Assembly: GCF_900116875.1 (NCBI RefSeq)
Contig: NZ_FPCC01000007.1
Coordinates: 62,001 to 126,000, forward strand
Direction of reading: 5' to 3'
DNA: 64,000 nt
DNA from: Butyrivibrio sp. INlla21
Lineage (GTDB): Bacteria > Bacillota > Clostridia > Lachnospirales > Lachnospiraceae
In this document: positions 48,864 through 57,712 of the stretch, piece by piece
Position numbering within the stretch: the first letter of the stretch is position 1
Layout of the letters: each line of letters opens with the position of its first letter
Notes under the pieces: generated by a model
Databases searched by the model: none
The model's input: only the letters and a program-made list of their open reading frames with translations
What the model was told of the DNA's origin: nothing
Position numbers and translations under genes: made by a program

Positions 48864-49799
48864 ATGAGTAATTATATTATTTTTGACCTTGAATGGAATC
48901 AGGGTGAAGCACCGGTCACGGTTGACGGTAAGACTCTCTCTTTTGAGATTGTTGAGATAGGTGCTGTTAAACTTAATGAAGAAAAGAAAAAAGTAGGCGA
49001 ATTCAGTAGACTGATAAAGCCTCAGATACATAAGCAGATGCACAAGATAACGGGGAAACTGATACATCTTTCGATGGAAGATCTTGAGGACGGTGTTTCT
49101 TTTCAGGAAGCAGCTTCGGATTTCCTTGAATGGTGCGGCGAAGATCCCAAGTTTTGCAGCTGGGGACCTCTTGATCTGACCGAGTTTCAGCGCAATCTTG
49201 ATTTCTTCGGAATGCCTCTTCTTTCGGACAGGCCACTTCCTTTTTACGATGTTCAAAAGCTTTACAGTCTTGCGTATGACGACGGAAGGACCAGAAAATC
49301 TCTTGAATCCGCTGTGGAAGAATTGGGACTTGAAAGTGATATTCCTTTTCACAGAGCGCTTTCTGACGCAATCTACACGGCCGAGATATTTAAGGGCTTC
49401 GGAGAAAAGATACTTAGCAAGATCTCTTTTGACACCTATGTAACACCCAAGACCAAGAAGCAAGAGATCAAGATTATCTTTGATAATTATGAGAAATATA
49501 TCTCCAGGGAGTTTGACACCAAAGAGGATATTCTTGAAAATATGGAGATCATGAGCACCAAATGCTATCTCTGTAAAAAGAACATCCGAAGGAAGGTCAA
49601 GTGGTTTACTCCAAACGGTAAGCACTATTATGCAGTGGCTTATTGCGAGAAGCACGGATTCATGAAGGCCAAGGTTAGGATAAAAAAGGCTGAGAACGGA
49701 AGACTCTTTGTGATAAAGACCTGCAGATTTATTCCGGTTGAAGATGTCGAAGACATGAAGGCCAAACAAAGAAAAATAAAGAAAAGACAAAAGCCATGA
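48864..49799 (+). CDS. DEDDh-type 3'-5' exonuclease with a C-terminal Cys/His cluster
   Basis: 311 residues. RNase T/DnaQ-like exonuclease fold: DLEWNQ (first Asp and Glu, about 8-10), DLTEFQRNLDFF (second Asp), and FHRALSDAIYTAEIF (His and last Asp). This is the KapD/Eri-1-like branch. The C-terminal third has a possible zinc site: CYLCKKN about residue 234, then VAYCEKHG about residue 260. Substrate (RNA or DNA) unknown. GGATGAGGA precedes the ATG. Confidence 0.85.
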   Translation: MSNYIIFDLEWNQGEAPVTVDGKTLSFEIVEIGAVKLNEEKKKVGEFSRLIKPQIHKQMHKITGKLIHLSMEDLEDGVSFQEAASDFLEWCGEDPKFCSWGPLDLTEFQRNLDFFGMPLLSDRPLPFYDVQKLYSLAYDDGRTRKSLESAVEELGLESDIPFHRALSDAIYTAEIFKGFGEKILSKISFDTYVTPKTKKQEIKIIFDNYEKYISREFDTKEDILENMEIMSTKCYLCKKNIRRKVKWFTPNGKHYYAVAYCEKHGFMKAKVRIKKAENGRLFVIKTCRFIPVEDVEDMKAKQRKIKKRQKP

Positions 49800-49825
49800 C
49801 CTCTAAAAAATCATGGCTTTAATTA
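49789..49825 (+). terminator. Terminator overlapping the exonuclease stop codon
   Basis: AAAGCCATGA pairs with TCATGGCTTT around an 11-base loop, and AATTATATAA follows. The 5' arm contains the stop codon. Probably shared with the convergent dacA. Confidence 0.75.
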
Positions 49826-49838
49826 TATAATTATCAGA

Positions 49839-51308
49839 TCAGAATTTTCTGGATCCCGAACGCCATTTCTTGAATTCGCGTTTTCTTCGTTTATATCTGA
49901 TCCTATCACTTTTTGAAGAAAACTTACGGTTTGATGTGACTTTTGTTGACATCGAACCTGAGAACAGCGAGATCAGAACAATCGCGGCGGCTATAATAAG
50001 AAGGATCTTTACATTTATAAATATCGGTTTTGCCGCATGAACTTCATTGGCGGTTGAGCCCTGTTGTCCTGAGTAGGAAACAAGCGCTTTTCCCACGGGA
50101 GTTTTGTTATAAGTATAAGTAATCTTGGCAACGGCCGAAGGATCTTCCTTTTTATCTTCGTCCGTGAGGTCATATGAGACCGTGTATTCAGTATCTTCAA
50201 TCTTGGCGGTCTTTGGAAGGATCACCTTATCGGAACCGTTAAGACTCAGGATCGTACCGGACTTACCGAAAACGTCATTGTCCGATTCAAAGAAAAGTGA
50301 GTCATCAGGCATATATCTTGTATCGTTGTCTGCGATATTTACCGCTCCGAAGTTGTTGAATGCATAATCAAACAAAGTGACCGTATCAATGAACTGCTCG
50401 GGAGAATCCTCCATGAAGACAACGCAGATCAGTCTCATTCCGTTCTTTTCAGCACAGGTTACAAGAGTTTCTTTTGCAAGATCCGTGTATCCCGTCTTTC
50501 CGCCGATGATACCTTCGTAGCTGACTTCTCCGGTAATAAGCTTGTGCTTGTTATTCAGATAGAAGTCATCGGGCTGCGTTGAAGTAGCCGTGAAGTGATA
50601 TCTTGGAGTGTTTGCCACCTTACAGAGAAGTTCGTTATTAAAAAACTGTCTTGATATAAGTGCAAGGTCATAGGCGCTGGTATAGTGATCGGCGCGCTGA
50701 AGACCGTTGGTGTTTGAAAAATGGGTGTTGGTACATCCGATGTCCGCAGCTCTTTTGTTCATGAGATCAACAAAAGCATCTATACTTCCGCTCACATGCT
50801 CGGCTACGGCGTTGGCAACTTCGTTGGCACTTCCGACCATGATTCCGTAGAGAGCCTGCTCAAGCGATATTGACTGTCCGACATCCATTCCGATGCTCGA
50901 ACCGTCGTGAGGAACACTGAAAACGGCCTCGTTTGAGAATTTAATCTTATCATTAAGATTGGCGCCTTCAACAGCGAGAAGACAAGTCATGATCTTGGTG
51001 GTACTGGCCGGATACAGCTCTTCATTAATGTTCTTGGCATAGAGGATCGTACCGGTCTCTGCTTCCATAACAATGGCTGATTTGGCATTGATGGAAGGCC
51101 CCTGAGGCCAGCTGTCTATAAGATTGCTCTGTATCGGAAGAGCTCTCCTCTCTTCAGCCTCCATCAGCTTACCGGGATCGCCTTCTTTGACTTCTTCCTC
51201 CGCATAAATGGTTTGTGTCAAAAAAGAAAACGATAAAGCGATTGTCAAAAGGGCTAAAGATATTTTATTTAATTTTTTCCTGTAATTCGCATGTAGTATG
51301 TTGTTCAT
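49839..51308 (-). CDS. dacA: D-alanyl-D-alanine carboxypeptidase (penicillin-binding protein 5/6 type)
   Basis: 489 residues. Signal peptide (about 10-36). SxxK motif ASTTKI (Ser102, Lys105), SxN in GSANEVANAV, KTG in GGKTGYTDLA. A C-terminal beta domain is followed by a membrane segment near 440-460 and a very basic Lys/Arg tail, so the protein is anchored rather than amphipathic-tailed as in E. coli. It trims pentapeptide side chains of peptidoglycan. I took the ATG 3-6 bases after the predicted transcription start; an upstream TTG in frame has no ribosome-binding site. Confidence 0.93.
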   Translation of the reverse strand: MNNILHANYRKKLNKISLALLTIALSFSFLTQTIYAEEEVKEGDPGKLMEAEERRALPIQSNLIDSWPQGPSINAKSAIVMEAETGTILYAKNINEELYPASTTKIMTCLLAVEGANLNDKIKFSNEAVFSVPHDGSSIGMDVGQSISLEQALYGIMVGSANEVANAVAEHVSGSIDAFVDLMNKRAADIGCTNTHFSNTNGLQRADHYTSAYDLALISRQFFNNELLCKVANTPRYHFTATSTQPDDFYLNNKHKLITGEVSYEGIIGGKTGYTDLAKETLVTCAEKNGMRLICVVFMEDSPEQFIDTVTLFDYAFNNFGAVNIADNDTRYMPDDSLFFESDNDVFGKSGTILSLNGSDKVILPKTAKIEDTEYTVSYDLTDEDKKEDPSAVAKITYTYNKTPVGKALVSYSGQQGSTANEVHAAKPIFINVKILLIIAAAIVLISLFSGSMSTKVTSNRKFSSKSDRIRYKRRKREFKKWRSGSRKF

Positions 51309-51317
51309 CGTATGTAA

Positions 51318-51346
51318 ATAATACAATACTTCCAAATCGAGGGCAA
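51318..51346 (-). promoter_or_regulatory. dacA promoter giving a nearly leaderless mRNA
   Basis: On the minus strand TTGCCC (51341-51346), 17 bp, TATTAT (51318-51323). The expected start point is three to six bases before the ATG, and no Shine-Dalgarno sequence is present. Confidence 0.55.
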
Positions 51347-51389
51347 ATGTTGTAAAATTCTTTTATAAGATATACAGGTAGGAATAGAA

Positions 51390-52040
51390 ATGCGTTTACG
51401 TAATATTGCGGGTTCAAGAGAAGTTATTGCGGAGAGTAAGTTCACCGTCAAGGAGCCCGAGAAGATGAAAGGCCTCTGGAAAAAAGAGGTATTTGGTAAT
51501 GACAATAAGATCCATATTGAGATAGGAATGGGTAAGGGAAGATTTCTCATGGACATGGCAGCCCTCCATCCCGATATCAATTATGTTGGAATAGAGAAAT
51601 ATTCAAGTGTTCTTTTACGTGCCATCCAGAAGCAGGAACAGCTCCTTCTTCCCAATGTTATTTTTATAAGGATGGATGCGGAGAATATATGCGACGTGTT
51701 CGCTCCTTCAGAGGTCGACAGAATATATCTTAATTTCTCAGACCCCTGGCCCAAGGACAGACACGCCAAGAGACGCCTTCCTTCAAGAGAGTTTCTTAAG
51801 AGATACGACAAGATACTTGTTCCGGACGGCGTGGTTGAGTTTAAGACGGACAACGAAGACTTGTTTAATTTTGCACTTGAGGAGGTTGAGCCGGCAGGTT
51901 GGACATTGGATGCAGTCACGCGTGATCTTCATAACGATCCCGTTATGAACGAGAACAACGTGATGACCGAGTATGAAGAGAGATTCTCTTCCATGGGCAA
52001 TCCGATTTTTAAATACATCGTAAGCAGAAAGGGGACCTAA
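51390..52040 (+). CDS. trmB: tRNA (guanine46-N7)-methyltransferase TrmB
   Basis: 216 residues. The SAM-binding region is IHIEIGMGKGRFLMDMA and the catalytic region NFSDPWPKDRHAKRRL; the family end FKTDNEDLFNFALEE is present. Full length. GTAGGAATAG before the ATG is an acceptable ribosome-binding site. It is followed at two bases by trxA, an operon. Confidence 0.96.
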   Translation: MRLRNIAGSREVIAESKFTVKEPEKMKGLWKKEVFGNDNKIHIEIGMGKGRFLMDMAALHPDINYVGIEKYSSVLLRAIQKQEQLLLPNVIFIRMDAENICDVFAPSEVDRIYLNFSDPWPKDRHAKRRLPSREFLKRYDKILVPDGVVEFKTDNEDLFNFALEEVEPAGWTLDAVTRDLHNDPVMNENNVMTEYEERFSSMGNPIFKYIVSRKGT

Positions 52041-52042
52041 TT

Positions 52043-52363
52043 ATGGACTACAGTTTAAACAGCCAGAATTTCGAAGCGGAAGTTTTACAGAGCAAATTGC
52101 CGGTATTAGTTGATTTCTCAGCTGACTGGTGTGGGCCTTGCAAGATGATGGCCCCCATGATGGATGAGTTTGCCGAGGAGTATGAAGGCGAGCTTAAGGT
52201 TATGAAGATCAATGTAGATCAGTCACCCGACATAGCCCAGAAATACAATGTTATGTCCATACCGATGTTTGCATTCTTCAAAGGCGGAGAAGTCGTAGAC
52301 ACAGCGGTTGGAGCACTTAACAAAACAAAATTACAGGGAATAATCGATAAGGTGCTGGCTTAA
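52043..52363 (+). CDS. trxA: Thioredoxin
   Basis: 106 residues with active site WCGPC (29-33), DFSADWCGPCKMMAP, and cis-Pro block SIPMFAFFKGG. It is the likely reductant for the peroxidase 3.3 kb away, and for ribonucleotide reduction of other classes. AAGGGGA precedes the ATG. Confidence 0.97.
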   Translation: MDYSLNSQNFEAEVLQSKLPVLVDFSADWCGPCKMMAPMMDEFAEEYEGELKVMKINVDQSPDIAQKYNVMSIPMFAFFKGGEVVDTAVGALNKTKLQGIIDKVLA

Positions 52364-52384
52364 AAAGCCAGCACTATTTATAGA
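52352..52384 (+). terminator. Hairpin overlapping the trxA stop codon
   Basis: GTGCTGGCTT and AGCCAGCAC form a nine-bp stem with AAAA between them; TATTTATA follows. A likely partial terminator before the SH3b gene. Confidence 0.65.
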
Positions 52385-52395
52385 GGAGTAAAGTT

Positions 52396-53355
52396 TTGGC
52401 GGATAAGATTACAAATTTCGAAGACTATAAGAAAAAAGCCGTATCAGATCCCGTTGAACAAACAGACCCCGTTAAAGAGGAAAGTCCTGTTGTAAAAGAG
52501 GAGCCTGTAAAGAAACCGGACCTGAGTGACACTACGGTCATAAACCGCATAGAGATCGAGGATCCGTACAATTTCTTTACGGAAGAGGAAAGAGAAGCAT
52601 ATTTCCGCGAGAGACAGAAAGCGGAGAGAGCAAGGAAAGAACCGGGGAAAGAGACGGTCAAAGAGGAGCGTGGGGATAATGCGCCCAAAAAAGAAGATCC
52701 TTTGAAACAGGAGACTGCAGAGGTTAAAAGACCTGAGAAAGCACCCGAACCGGCTATCAGACCCAGAAGAGAAAGACCTCGCAGGGAACGCAGAGAAGAT
52801 TACCACGAGGATGATGTTCGTGACGAGTTTTATGAAGATGATATTCATAGAAGGGATTACGACCGTTACGATGACGATGAAGACTACGACAGAGATTATG
52901 ACAGAGACTACGACGAAGATTATGACGATGACGAATATGATGAGTCTGAAGATAAACTTATGAGGATCGTTGTCAGGATCGCTTCGGTCTTGACGGGAAT
53001 TGTTATTCTTACACTGATCGGACTTGCCGTTGTATTTAAGGCCGGAGGTTTTTTCCATAAAGATCCCGAGGCTTTGGGACCGGAAGAAGTGGTGACCGAA
53101 TCACCTGCAGAGGAACAGAAAAAATTTGAAGTTCCGGAAGGCTATACTGCCGTAGATGATACCGTTACGGTCATAAACAATGATCTTAACCTAAGGAATA
53201 AGCCCAAGAATGAAGAGGGCAGCGAAGTTGTTGCCGTAGCCAAGGTGGGCACACAGCTTAAGAGAGTAGCTGTAGACGGCGGCGGATACTGGGCAATCGT
53301 AGAATTCGAAGGCCAATATTTATACGCATCAATGAATTATTTAACGACTCCTTGA
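52396..53355 (+). CDS. Acidic single-pass membrane protein with an extracellular SH3b domain
   Basis: 319 residues, TTG start after AGAGGAG. The cytosolic part (1-195) is extremely charged: Lys/Glu/Pro to 130, then Arg/Glu, then repeats such as DYDRDYDRDYDEDYDDDEYDE-like tracts, rich in Asp and Tyr (about 145-190). One membrane segment (about 198-222) precedes the extracellular C-terminus with an SH3-like domain (NNDLNLRNKPKNEEGSEVVAV, about 260-319). SH3b domains bind peptidoglycan. Function unknown; it may tether cytosolic partners to the wall. The last 15 bases overlap the convergent gene. Confidence 0.75.
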   Translation: MADKITNFEDYKKKAVSDPVEQTDPVKEESPVVKEEPVKKPDLSDTTVINRIEIEDPYNFFTEEEREAYFRERQKAERARKEPGKETVKEERGDNAPKKEDPLKQETAEVKRPEKAPEPAIRPRRERPRRERREDYHEDDVRDEFYEDDIHRRDYDRYDDDEDYDRDYDRDYDEDYDDDEYDESEDKLMRIVVRIASVLTGIVILTLIGLAVVFKAGGFFHKDPEALGPEEVVTESPAEEQKKFEVPEGYTAVDDTVTVINNDLNLRNKPKNEEGSEVVAVAKVGTQLKRVAVDGGGYWAIVEFEGQYLYASMNYLTTP

Positions 53356-53790
53356 GTGGAGCCAACCATAGAAGCGATCAACCGCTTCAGATAAAGATTT
53401 GCTGGAACGAGAAAAAGAATCTGTATGACTGAGGACCTCCTCTTTGGATGTGTCCTTGGCATAATCTGCGATCTTCATGGCATACTCTTCCTCCAAAGAT
53501 TGATAATTCATGTTGACAAGCAGAGTCGAACTTAAAGCGCTTACGCATGCATAGAGCTCTGGGTATCGCTTTTGCACGATAGCAAATTCGTCAAGGATCT
53601 GTTCTCTGCTCTGAAGGCAGAAAAGACCATAAACGGACTCGACTATCTCGTGAGGTTCGATCTCATCGCGATATGAATTATCCTCATAACCGTCCAAGGT
53701 TGCATAGTATTCGCATATCTCCTGGACGAGAGAGCCTACTTTGGGGTTGTCATAGAGTTTTTGAAGTTCGTCTATTTTTTTATCGCTCAT
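53341..53790 (-). CDS. Unknown 149-residue cytosolic protein, leaderless start
   Basis: 149 residues, helical, no membrane segment or signal. MSDKKIDELQKLYDNPKVGS at the N-terminus, then a Glu/Tyr-rich middle. I do not recognise a family. I chose the ATG directly downstream of TATACT (six bases); an in-frame extension of 33 codons overlaps murI and has no ribosome-binding site. It is convergent with the SH3b gene (15-bp overlap) and divergent from murI. Confidence 0.65.
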   Translation of the reverse strand: MSDKKIDELQKLYDNPKVGSLVQEICEYYATLDGYEDNSYRDEIEPHEIVESVYGLFCLQSREQILDEFAIVQKRYPELYACVSALSSTLLVNMNYQSLEEEYAMKIADYAKDTSKEEVLSHTDSFSRSSKSLSEAVDRFYGWLHSRSR

Positions 53791-53796
53791 GCTGTA

Positions 53797-53802
53797 AGTA
53801 TA
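53797..53802 (-). promoter_or_regulatory. -10 element giving a leaderless mRNA
   Basis: TATACT on the minus strand ends six bases before the ATG, so the first A of the start codon is the expected transcription start. A TTGCCT lies 19 bp upstream as a weak -35. Confidence 0.5.
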
Positions 53803-53831
53803 ACATAATATAAAGGAAATCAGGCAAAATA

Positions 53832-54650
53832 ATGAAGATTGGGATTTTTGATTCGGGAATAGGAGGACTGTCTGTTCTTCATGAGGCATATCATCTTTTA
53901 CCCGAGCAAAATTACATATTCTATGCAGACGTTGATCACGTTCCGTACGGAACCAAGACTCCCGAGGAGATAATTGGATACTCCGAAGAGATTACGAAAT
54001 TTCTTTTGGATAAGGGAGCGGAAGCGATAGTTGTAGCGTGTAACACAGCTACCAGCGTAGCCATTAAGGAACTTAGGAAAAGATACGACGTACCGATCCT
54101 CGGAATGGAGCCTGCCGTTAAACCTGCAGTCGAAGGAACAGAGCAAAAGAGGATCATGGTAATAGCAACTCCCGTAACCATAAGGGAGGACAAGCTTAGA
54201 GACCTTCTTCACAGAGTGGATGAAAAGCACAGAGTGGATCTCCTTCCGATGCCAAGACTTGTTGAGTTTGCGGAGAAAGAAGAGTTTGATACAGATAATG
54301 TCAGAGAATATTTAAGAGAGCAGTTTTCGGACTACAACACGGAGAATTACTGCGCTCTTGTTCTTGGTTGTACACATTTTAATTACTTTAAACCGCTTTA
54401 CAGAGAATTTTTTGGAAAAGAAACACTTCTTATCGACGGTAATTACGGGACAATTCGTCATCTCGCAGATGTTTTGGGACTTTCCTTAACCAATTCCCCT
54501 GATAATGTGGTATACTTTGATAGCGCCCACAAGATGTTGTGTGAGTCAAATACGCAGTATTTTTTCTCCGGAAAGAGCATTTCAGATGAGAAAACTCTGG
54601 AACACTTGAAAAGACTGCATAACAGGCTTGAAGAAGTGCGAAAAAAATAA
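53832..54650 (+). CDS. murI: Glutamate racemase
   Basis: 272 residues. Makes D-glutamate for peptidoglycan. The start is DSGIGGLSVL; VACNTATS contains the first catalytic Cys (about 73) and VLGCTHFNYF the second (about 184). Length is standard. The ATG follows an AAAGGAAA at a long spacing; the N-terminus MKIGIFDSG is typical, so no other start is likely. Confidence 0.96.
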   Translation: MKIGIFDSGIGGLSVLHEAYHLLPEQNYIFYADVDHVPYGTKTPEEIIGYSEEITKFLLDKGAEAIVVACNTATSVAIKELRKRYDVPILGMEPAVKPAVEGTEQKRIMVIATPVTIREDKLRDLLHRVDEKHRVDLLPMPRLVEFAEKEEFDTDNVREYLREQFSDYNTENYCALVLGCTHFNYFKPLYREFFGKETLLIDGNYGTIRHLADVLGLSLTNSPDNVVYFDSAHKMLCESNTQYFFSGKSISDEKTLEHLKRLHNRLEEVRKK

Positions 54651-54699
54651 TAATAATTCTCTTGAATTAATCAATATAATGTATTATCATTAATTTGCA

Positions 54700-54720
54700 A
54701 CCACAAGATATAGTTGTGGT
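54700..54720. promoter_or_regulatory. 21-bp palindrome upstream of nrdD (operator or terminator)
   Basis: ACCACAA-GATATAG-TTGTGGT, a perfect stem of seven base pairs. It could end murI transcription or be an operator for nrdD. It resembles a NrdR box only loosely, and a second box at the usual distance is not seen. Confidence 0.5.
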
Positions 54721-54774
54721 TCATTTTATCTATGTGATTGATTTAAAGGGATTGTAAATTGCAAGGGGGTTCTT

Positions 54775-57006
54775 ATGAAGATCATTAAGAGAAGCGGTAA
54801 GGAAGTGGCGTTTGACGGCAATAAGATTCTTGCGGCTATCGAGAAGGCTAACAACGAGGTTACTGAGGAGAAAAAACTGACAGCAGGCCAAATCAGTGAC
54901 ATCGAGATGGGAGTCGAGAAGCAGTGCGCTTCATTAACTCGTGCGGCAAGCGTCGAGGAAATCCAGGATATGGTCGAAGACGGCCTTATGAGATCCGGTA
55001 AATTCGAGGTTGCCAGAAAATACATCACATATCGTTATAAGCATGCTCTTGTCAGAAAGTCCAACACGACTGATGAGCAGATCATGTCTCTTATTGAGTG
55101 CAATAACGAGGAAGTTAAGCAGGAGAATTCCAACAAGAATCCCACCGTCAACAGCGTTCAGAGAGACTACATGGCGGGCGAAGTGAGTAAGGATATTACA
55201 AGAAGATTCCTTCTTCCCGAGGATGTAGTCAAGGCACACGAAGCAGGACTTATCCATTTCCATGATTCGGACTATTTTGCTCAACATATGCACAATTGCT
55301 GTCTGGTTAATTTGGAGGATATGCTTCAGAACGGAACAGTTATTTCCGAGACAATGATCGAGCGTCCCAAGAGCTTTTCAACTGCCTGCAATATCGCAAC
55401 TCAGGCGATCGCACAGATTGCAAGCTCACAGTACGGCGGACAGAGTATCACTCTTTCCCACCTTGTGCCGTTTGTGGACGTCAGCAGACAGAAGTTCCGT
55501 AAGGAAGTTGCGCTCGAGTTTGAGACTGCCGGAATGAAGATCAACAAGAAGCAGGTCAACGAGATCGCAGAGATGCGCGTCAAGAAAGAGGTCGAGAGAG
55601 GATGTCAGGTAATTCAGTACCAGGTAATCACTCTTATGACTACCAATGGACAGGCGCCCTTCATAACCGTGTATATGTACCTCGATGAGGTCCCGGAAGG
55701 TCAGACAAGAGAAGATCTGGCTATGGTCATCGAGGAAATGCTTAAACAAAGAATTACCGGCGTAAAGAATGAGAAGGGTCAGCTCATAACACCCGCTTTC
55801 CCCAAGCTCATTTATGTACTCGACGAAGACAATATACATGAAGATTCCAAGTACTGGTATTTGACAGAACTTGCCGCTAAATGTACGGCAAAGAGACTTG
55901 TTCCCGATTACATCTCAGCTAAGAAGATGAGAGAGCTTAAGGCAGGCGACGTATATCCTTGCATGGGATGCAGAAGCTTCCTTACTCCCGATAATGAGAA
56001 GGTTGCAGAGGGACTTTGCAACAAGGGCAACAAGGCAGGCGCTCTCAATTATGAGGAAGGCCAGCACAAGTACTACGGAAGATTCAACCAGGGTGTCGTA
56101 ACACTCAATCTTGTAGATGTTGCTTGTTCATCAAACAAGGATATCGACAAGTTCTGGGAGCTTATGGAAGAGAGAACCGAGCTCTGTAAGAGAGCACTTA
56201 TGTGCAGACATGAGAGACTTCTCGGAACACCTTCCGATGTGGCACCTATCCTTTGGCAGAACGGAGCCCTTGCAAGACTTAAGAAGGGCGAGAACATAGA
56301 CAAGCTTTTGTTTGGTAACTACTCAACAATATCACTTGGCTATGCCGGACTTTGCGAATGTACCAAGTACATGAAGGGTGTATCACACACCGATGCCAAG
56401 GGCAAAGATTTTGCAATTCAGGTAATGCAGTTCCTTAACGACAAGTGCGCTAAGTGGAGAGCAGAGACCAATATTTCGTTCTCACTTTACGGAACACCTC
56501 TTGAGTCAACCACTTACAAGTTTGCTAAGTGCCTTCAGAAGCGTTTTGGAAGCATTCCCGAAGTTACAGACAAGAACTATATCACAAACAGCTATCATGT
56601 TCATGTAACAGAGCAGATAGATGCATTTACCAAGCTTAAATTTGAGTCTGAGTTCCAGGCTCTTTCACCCGGAGGAGCTATCAGCTACGTTGAGGTTCCG
56701 GATATGACCAACAATATCGATGCGGTTATATCGGTTATGAAGTACATCTATGACAATATCATGTACGCAGAGCTCAACACCAAGTCTGATTATTGCCAGT
56801 GCTGCGGTTATGATGGGGAGATCAAGATCGTTACAGATACAGACGGAAAGCTCATCTGGGAATGCCCTAACTGCGGAAACAGAGATCAGAACAAGATGAA
56901 CGTTGCAAGACGTACCTGCGGTTACATCGGAACACAGTTCTGGAACCAGGGACGTACACAGGAGATCAAAGAAAGAGTTCTCCACCTCGCAACACCTAAG
57001 TGCTGA
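54775..57006 (+). CDS. nrdD: Anaerobic ribonucleoside-triphosphate reductase
   Basis: 743-residue glycyl radical enzyme that makes dNTPs without oxygen. N-terminal ATP-cone (about 1-95). Cysteine sites: CCLVNLED near 181, and CMGCRSF near 391. C-terminal zinc site with CQCCGYDGE and CPNCGN (four Cys), followed by the radical Gly716 in RRTCGYIG. It needs NrdG for activation, encoded next. It implies an anaerobic lifestyle. Confidence 0.97.
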   Translation: MKIIKRSGKEVAFDGNKILAAIEKANNEVTEEKKLTAGQISDIEMGVEKQCASLTRAASVEEIQDMVEDGLMRSGKFEVARKYITYRYKHALVRKSNTTDEQIMSLIECNNEEVKQENSNKNPTVNSVQRDYMAGEVSKDITRRFLLPEDVVKAHEAGLIHFHDSDYFAQHMHNCCLVNLEDMLQNGTVISETMIERPKSFSTACNIATQAIAQIASSQYGGQSITLSHLVPFVDVSRQKFRKEVALEFETAGMKINKKQVNEIAEMRVKKEVERGCQVIQYQVITLMTTNGQAPFITVYMYLDEVPEGQTREDLAMVIEEMLKQRITGVKNEKGQLITPAFPKLIYVLDEDNIHEDSKYWYLTELAAKCTAKRLVPDYISAKKMRELKAGDVYPCMGCRSFLTPDNEKVAEGLCNKGNKAGALNYEEGQHKYYGRFNQGVVTLNLVDVACSSNKDIDKFWELMEERTELCKRALMCRHERLLGTPSDVAPILWQNGALARLKKGENIDKLLFGNYSTISLGYAGLCECTKYMKGVSHTDAKGKDFAIQVMQFLNDKCAKWRAETNISFSLYGTPLESTTYKFAKCLQKRFGSIPEVTDKNYITNSYHVHVTEQIDAFTKLKFESEFQALSPGGAISYVEVPDMTNNIDAVISVMKYIYDNIMYAELNTKSDYCQCCGYDGEIKIVTDTDGKLIWECPNCGNRDQNKMNVARRTCGYIGTQFWNQGRTQEIKERVLHLATPKC

Positions 57007-57063
57007 TACAAGCTTAAGTTTCGGCCGGACAAAAGAAACAACAAATAATACCACAATAAACAG

Positions 57064-57091
57064 CAAGGTCGGAATTATCCGACCTTGTTTT
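57064..57091 (+). terminator. Terminator between nrdD and nrdG
   Basis: CAAGGTCGG / CCGACCTTG around AATTAT, followed by TTTTG. Partial termination would make more reductase than activase, as required. Confidence 0.85.
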
Positions 57092-57133
57092 GCCCATAAA
57101 CAAGATTTTGTTTTGAATAAAATAAGAGGCGAT

Positions 57134-57685
57134 ATGTACTACGGACAAATATATTTTAATGATGTTGCAAACGGAATAGGATGTAGAACGGCATTCTTTG
57201 TAAGCGGATGTACGCACCACTGCAAGGGTTGCTTTAATGAGATGACTTGGGATTTCATGTATGGAAATAAATATACCAAAGAGGTAGAGGATGAGATCGT
57301 AGAGTCTTTAAAGCCTGAATATGTAAGCGGTCTGTCGATCCTTGGCGGAGAGCCTATGGAAATCGTTAACCAGAAAGAAATAAGACCTCTTATCGAGCGT
57401 GTGAAAAAAGAAGTTCCTCACGCCACAATCTGGCTTTATTCCGGATACACATGGGAAGAGCTTAATGATAAAGACAACAAGAGATGCCACGGGGAAGATA
57501 CAGATGCAATCCTTTCAATGATCGATGTTCTCGTTGACGGCAAGTTCGAGCTTGAAAAAAGAAGCCTTCTTCTTAGATTCCGAGGATCGTCAAACCAAAG
57601 AGTTATCGATGTTCCCGAAAGTCTAAAAAAAGGAGAAGTTGTCCTTTCTAAGTATAACGACAAAGAGGAATCAAGACTGAGCTGA
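57134..57685 (+). CDS. nrdG: Anaerobic ribonucleotide reductase activating protein
   Basis: 183-residue radical SAM enzyme. Cluster-binding CTHHCKGC (Cys26, Cys30, Cys33). GLSILGGEPM and WLYSGYTWEEL are typical. It generates the glycyl radical on NrdD. The ATG preceded by AGAGGCGAT is used; the longer in-frame start overlaps nrdD and lacks a site. Confidence 0.97.
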   Translation: MYYGQIYFNDVANGIGCRTAFFVSGCTHHCKGCFNEMTWDFMYGNKYTKEVEDEIVESLKPEYVSGLSILGGEPMEIVNQKEIRPLIERVKKEVPHATIWLYSGYTWEELNDKDNKRCHGEDTDAILSMIDVLVDGKFELEKRSLLLRFRGSSNQRVIDVPESLKKGEVVLSKYNDKEESRLS

Positions 57686-57712
57686 TAGCAACAATTGCAA
57701 TGCGAACAACAA

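Noticed and set aside
48837-49790. Long open frame (317 codons) on the minus strand opposite the DEDDh exonuclease gene
   Set aside because: The plus-strand frame has clear exonuclease motifs and its own promoter; the minus-strand translation has no recognisable motif and mirrors the codon bias of the real gene.
52820-52930. Short tandem repeats that could suggest a CRISPR or satellite
   Set aside because: They are codon repeats for an Asp/Tyr/Arg tract in frame with the SH3b gene; there are no regular spacers.
52444-53058. 204-codon minus-strand frame rich in Val/Ile over the Asp-repeat gene
   Set aside because: It is the antisense of Asp/Tyr codons (GAC/TAT read as GTC/ATA) and only looks like a membrane protein.
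54661-54774. A NrdR box pair in front of nrdD
   Set aside because: Only one palindrome is visible, it fits the NrdR consensus poorly, and no second box is found at the usual distance of about 31 bases.
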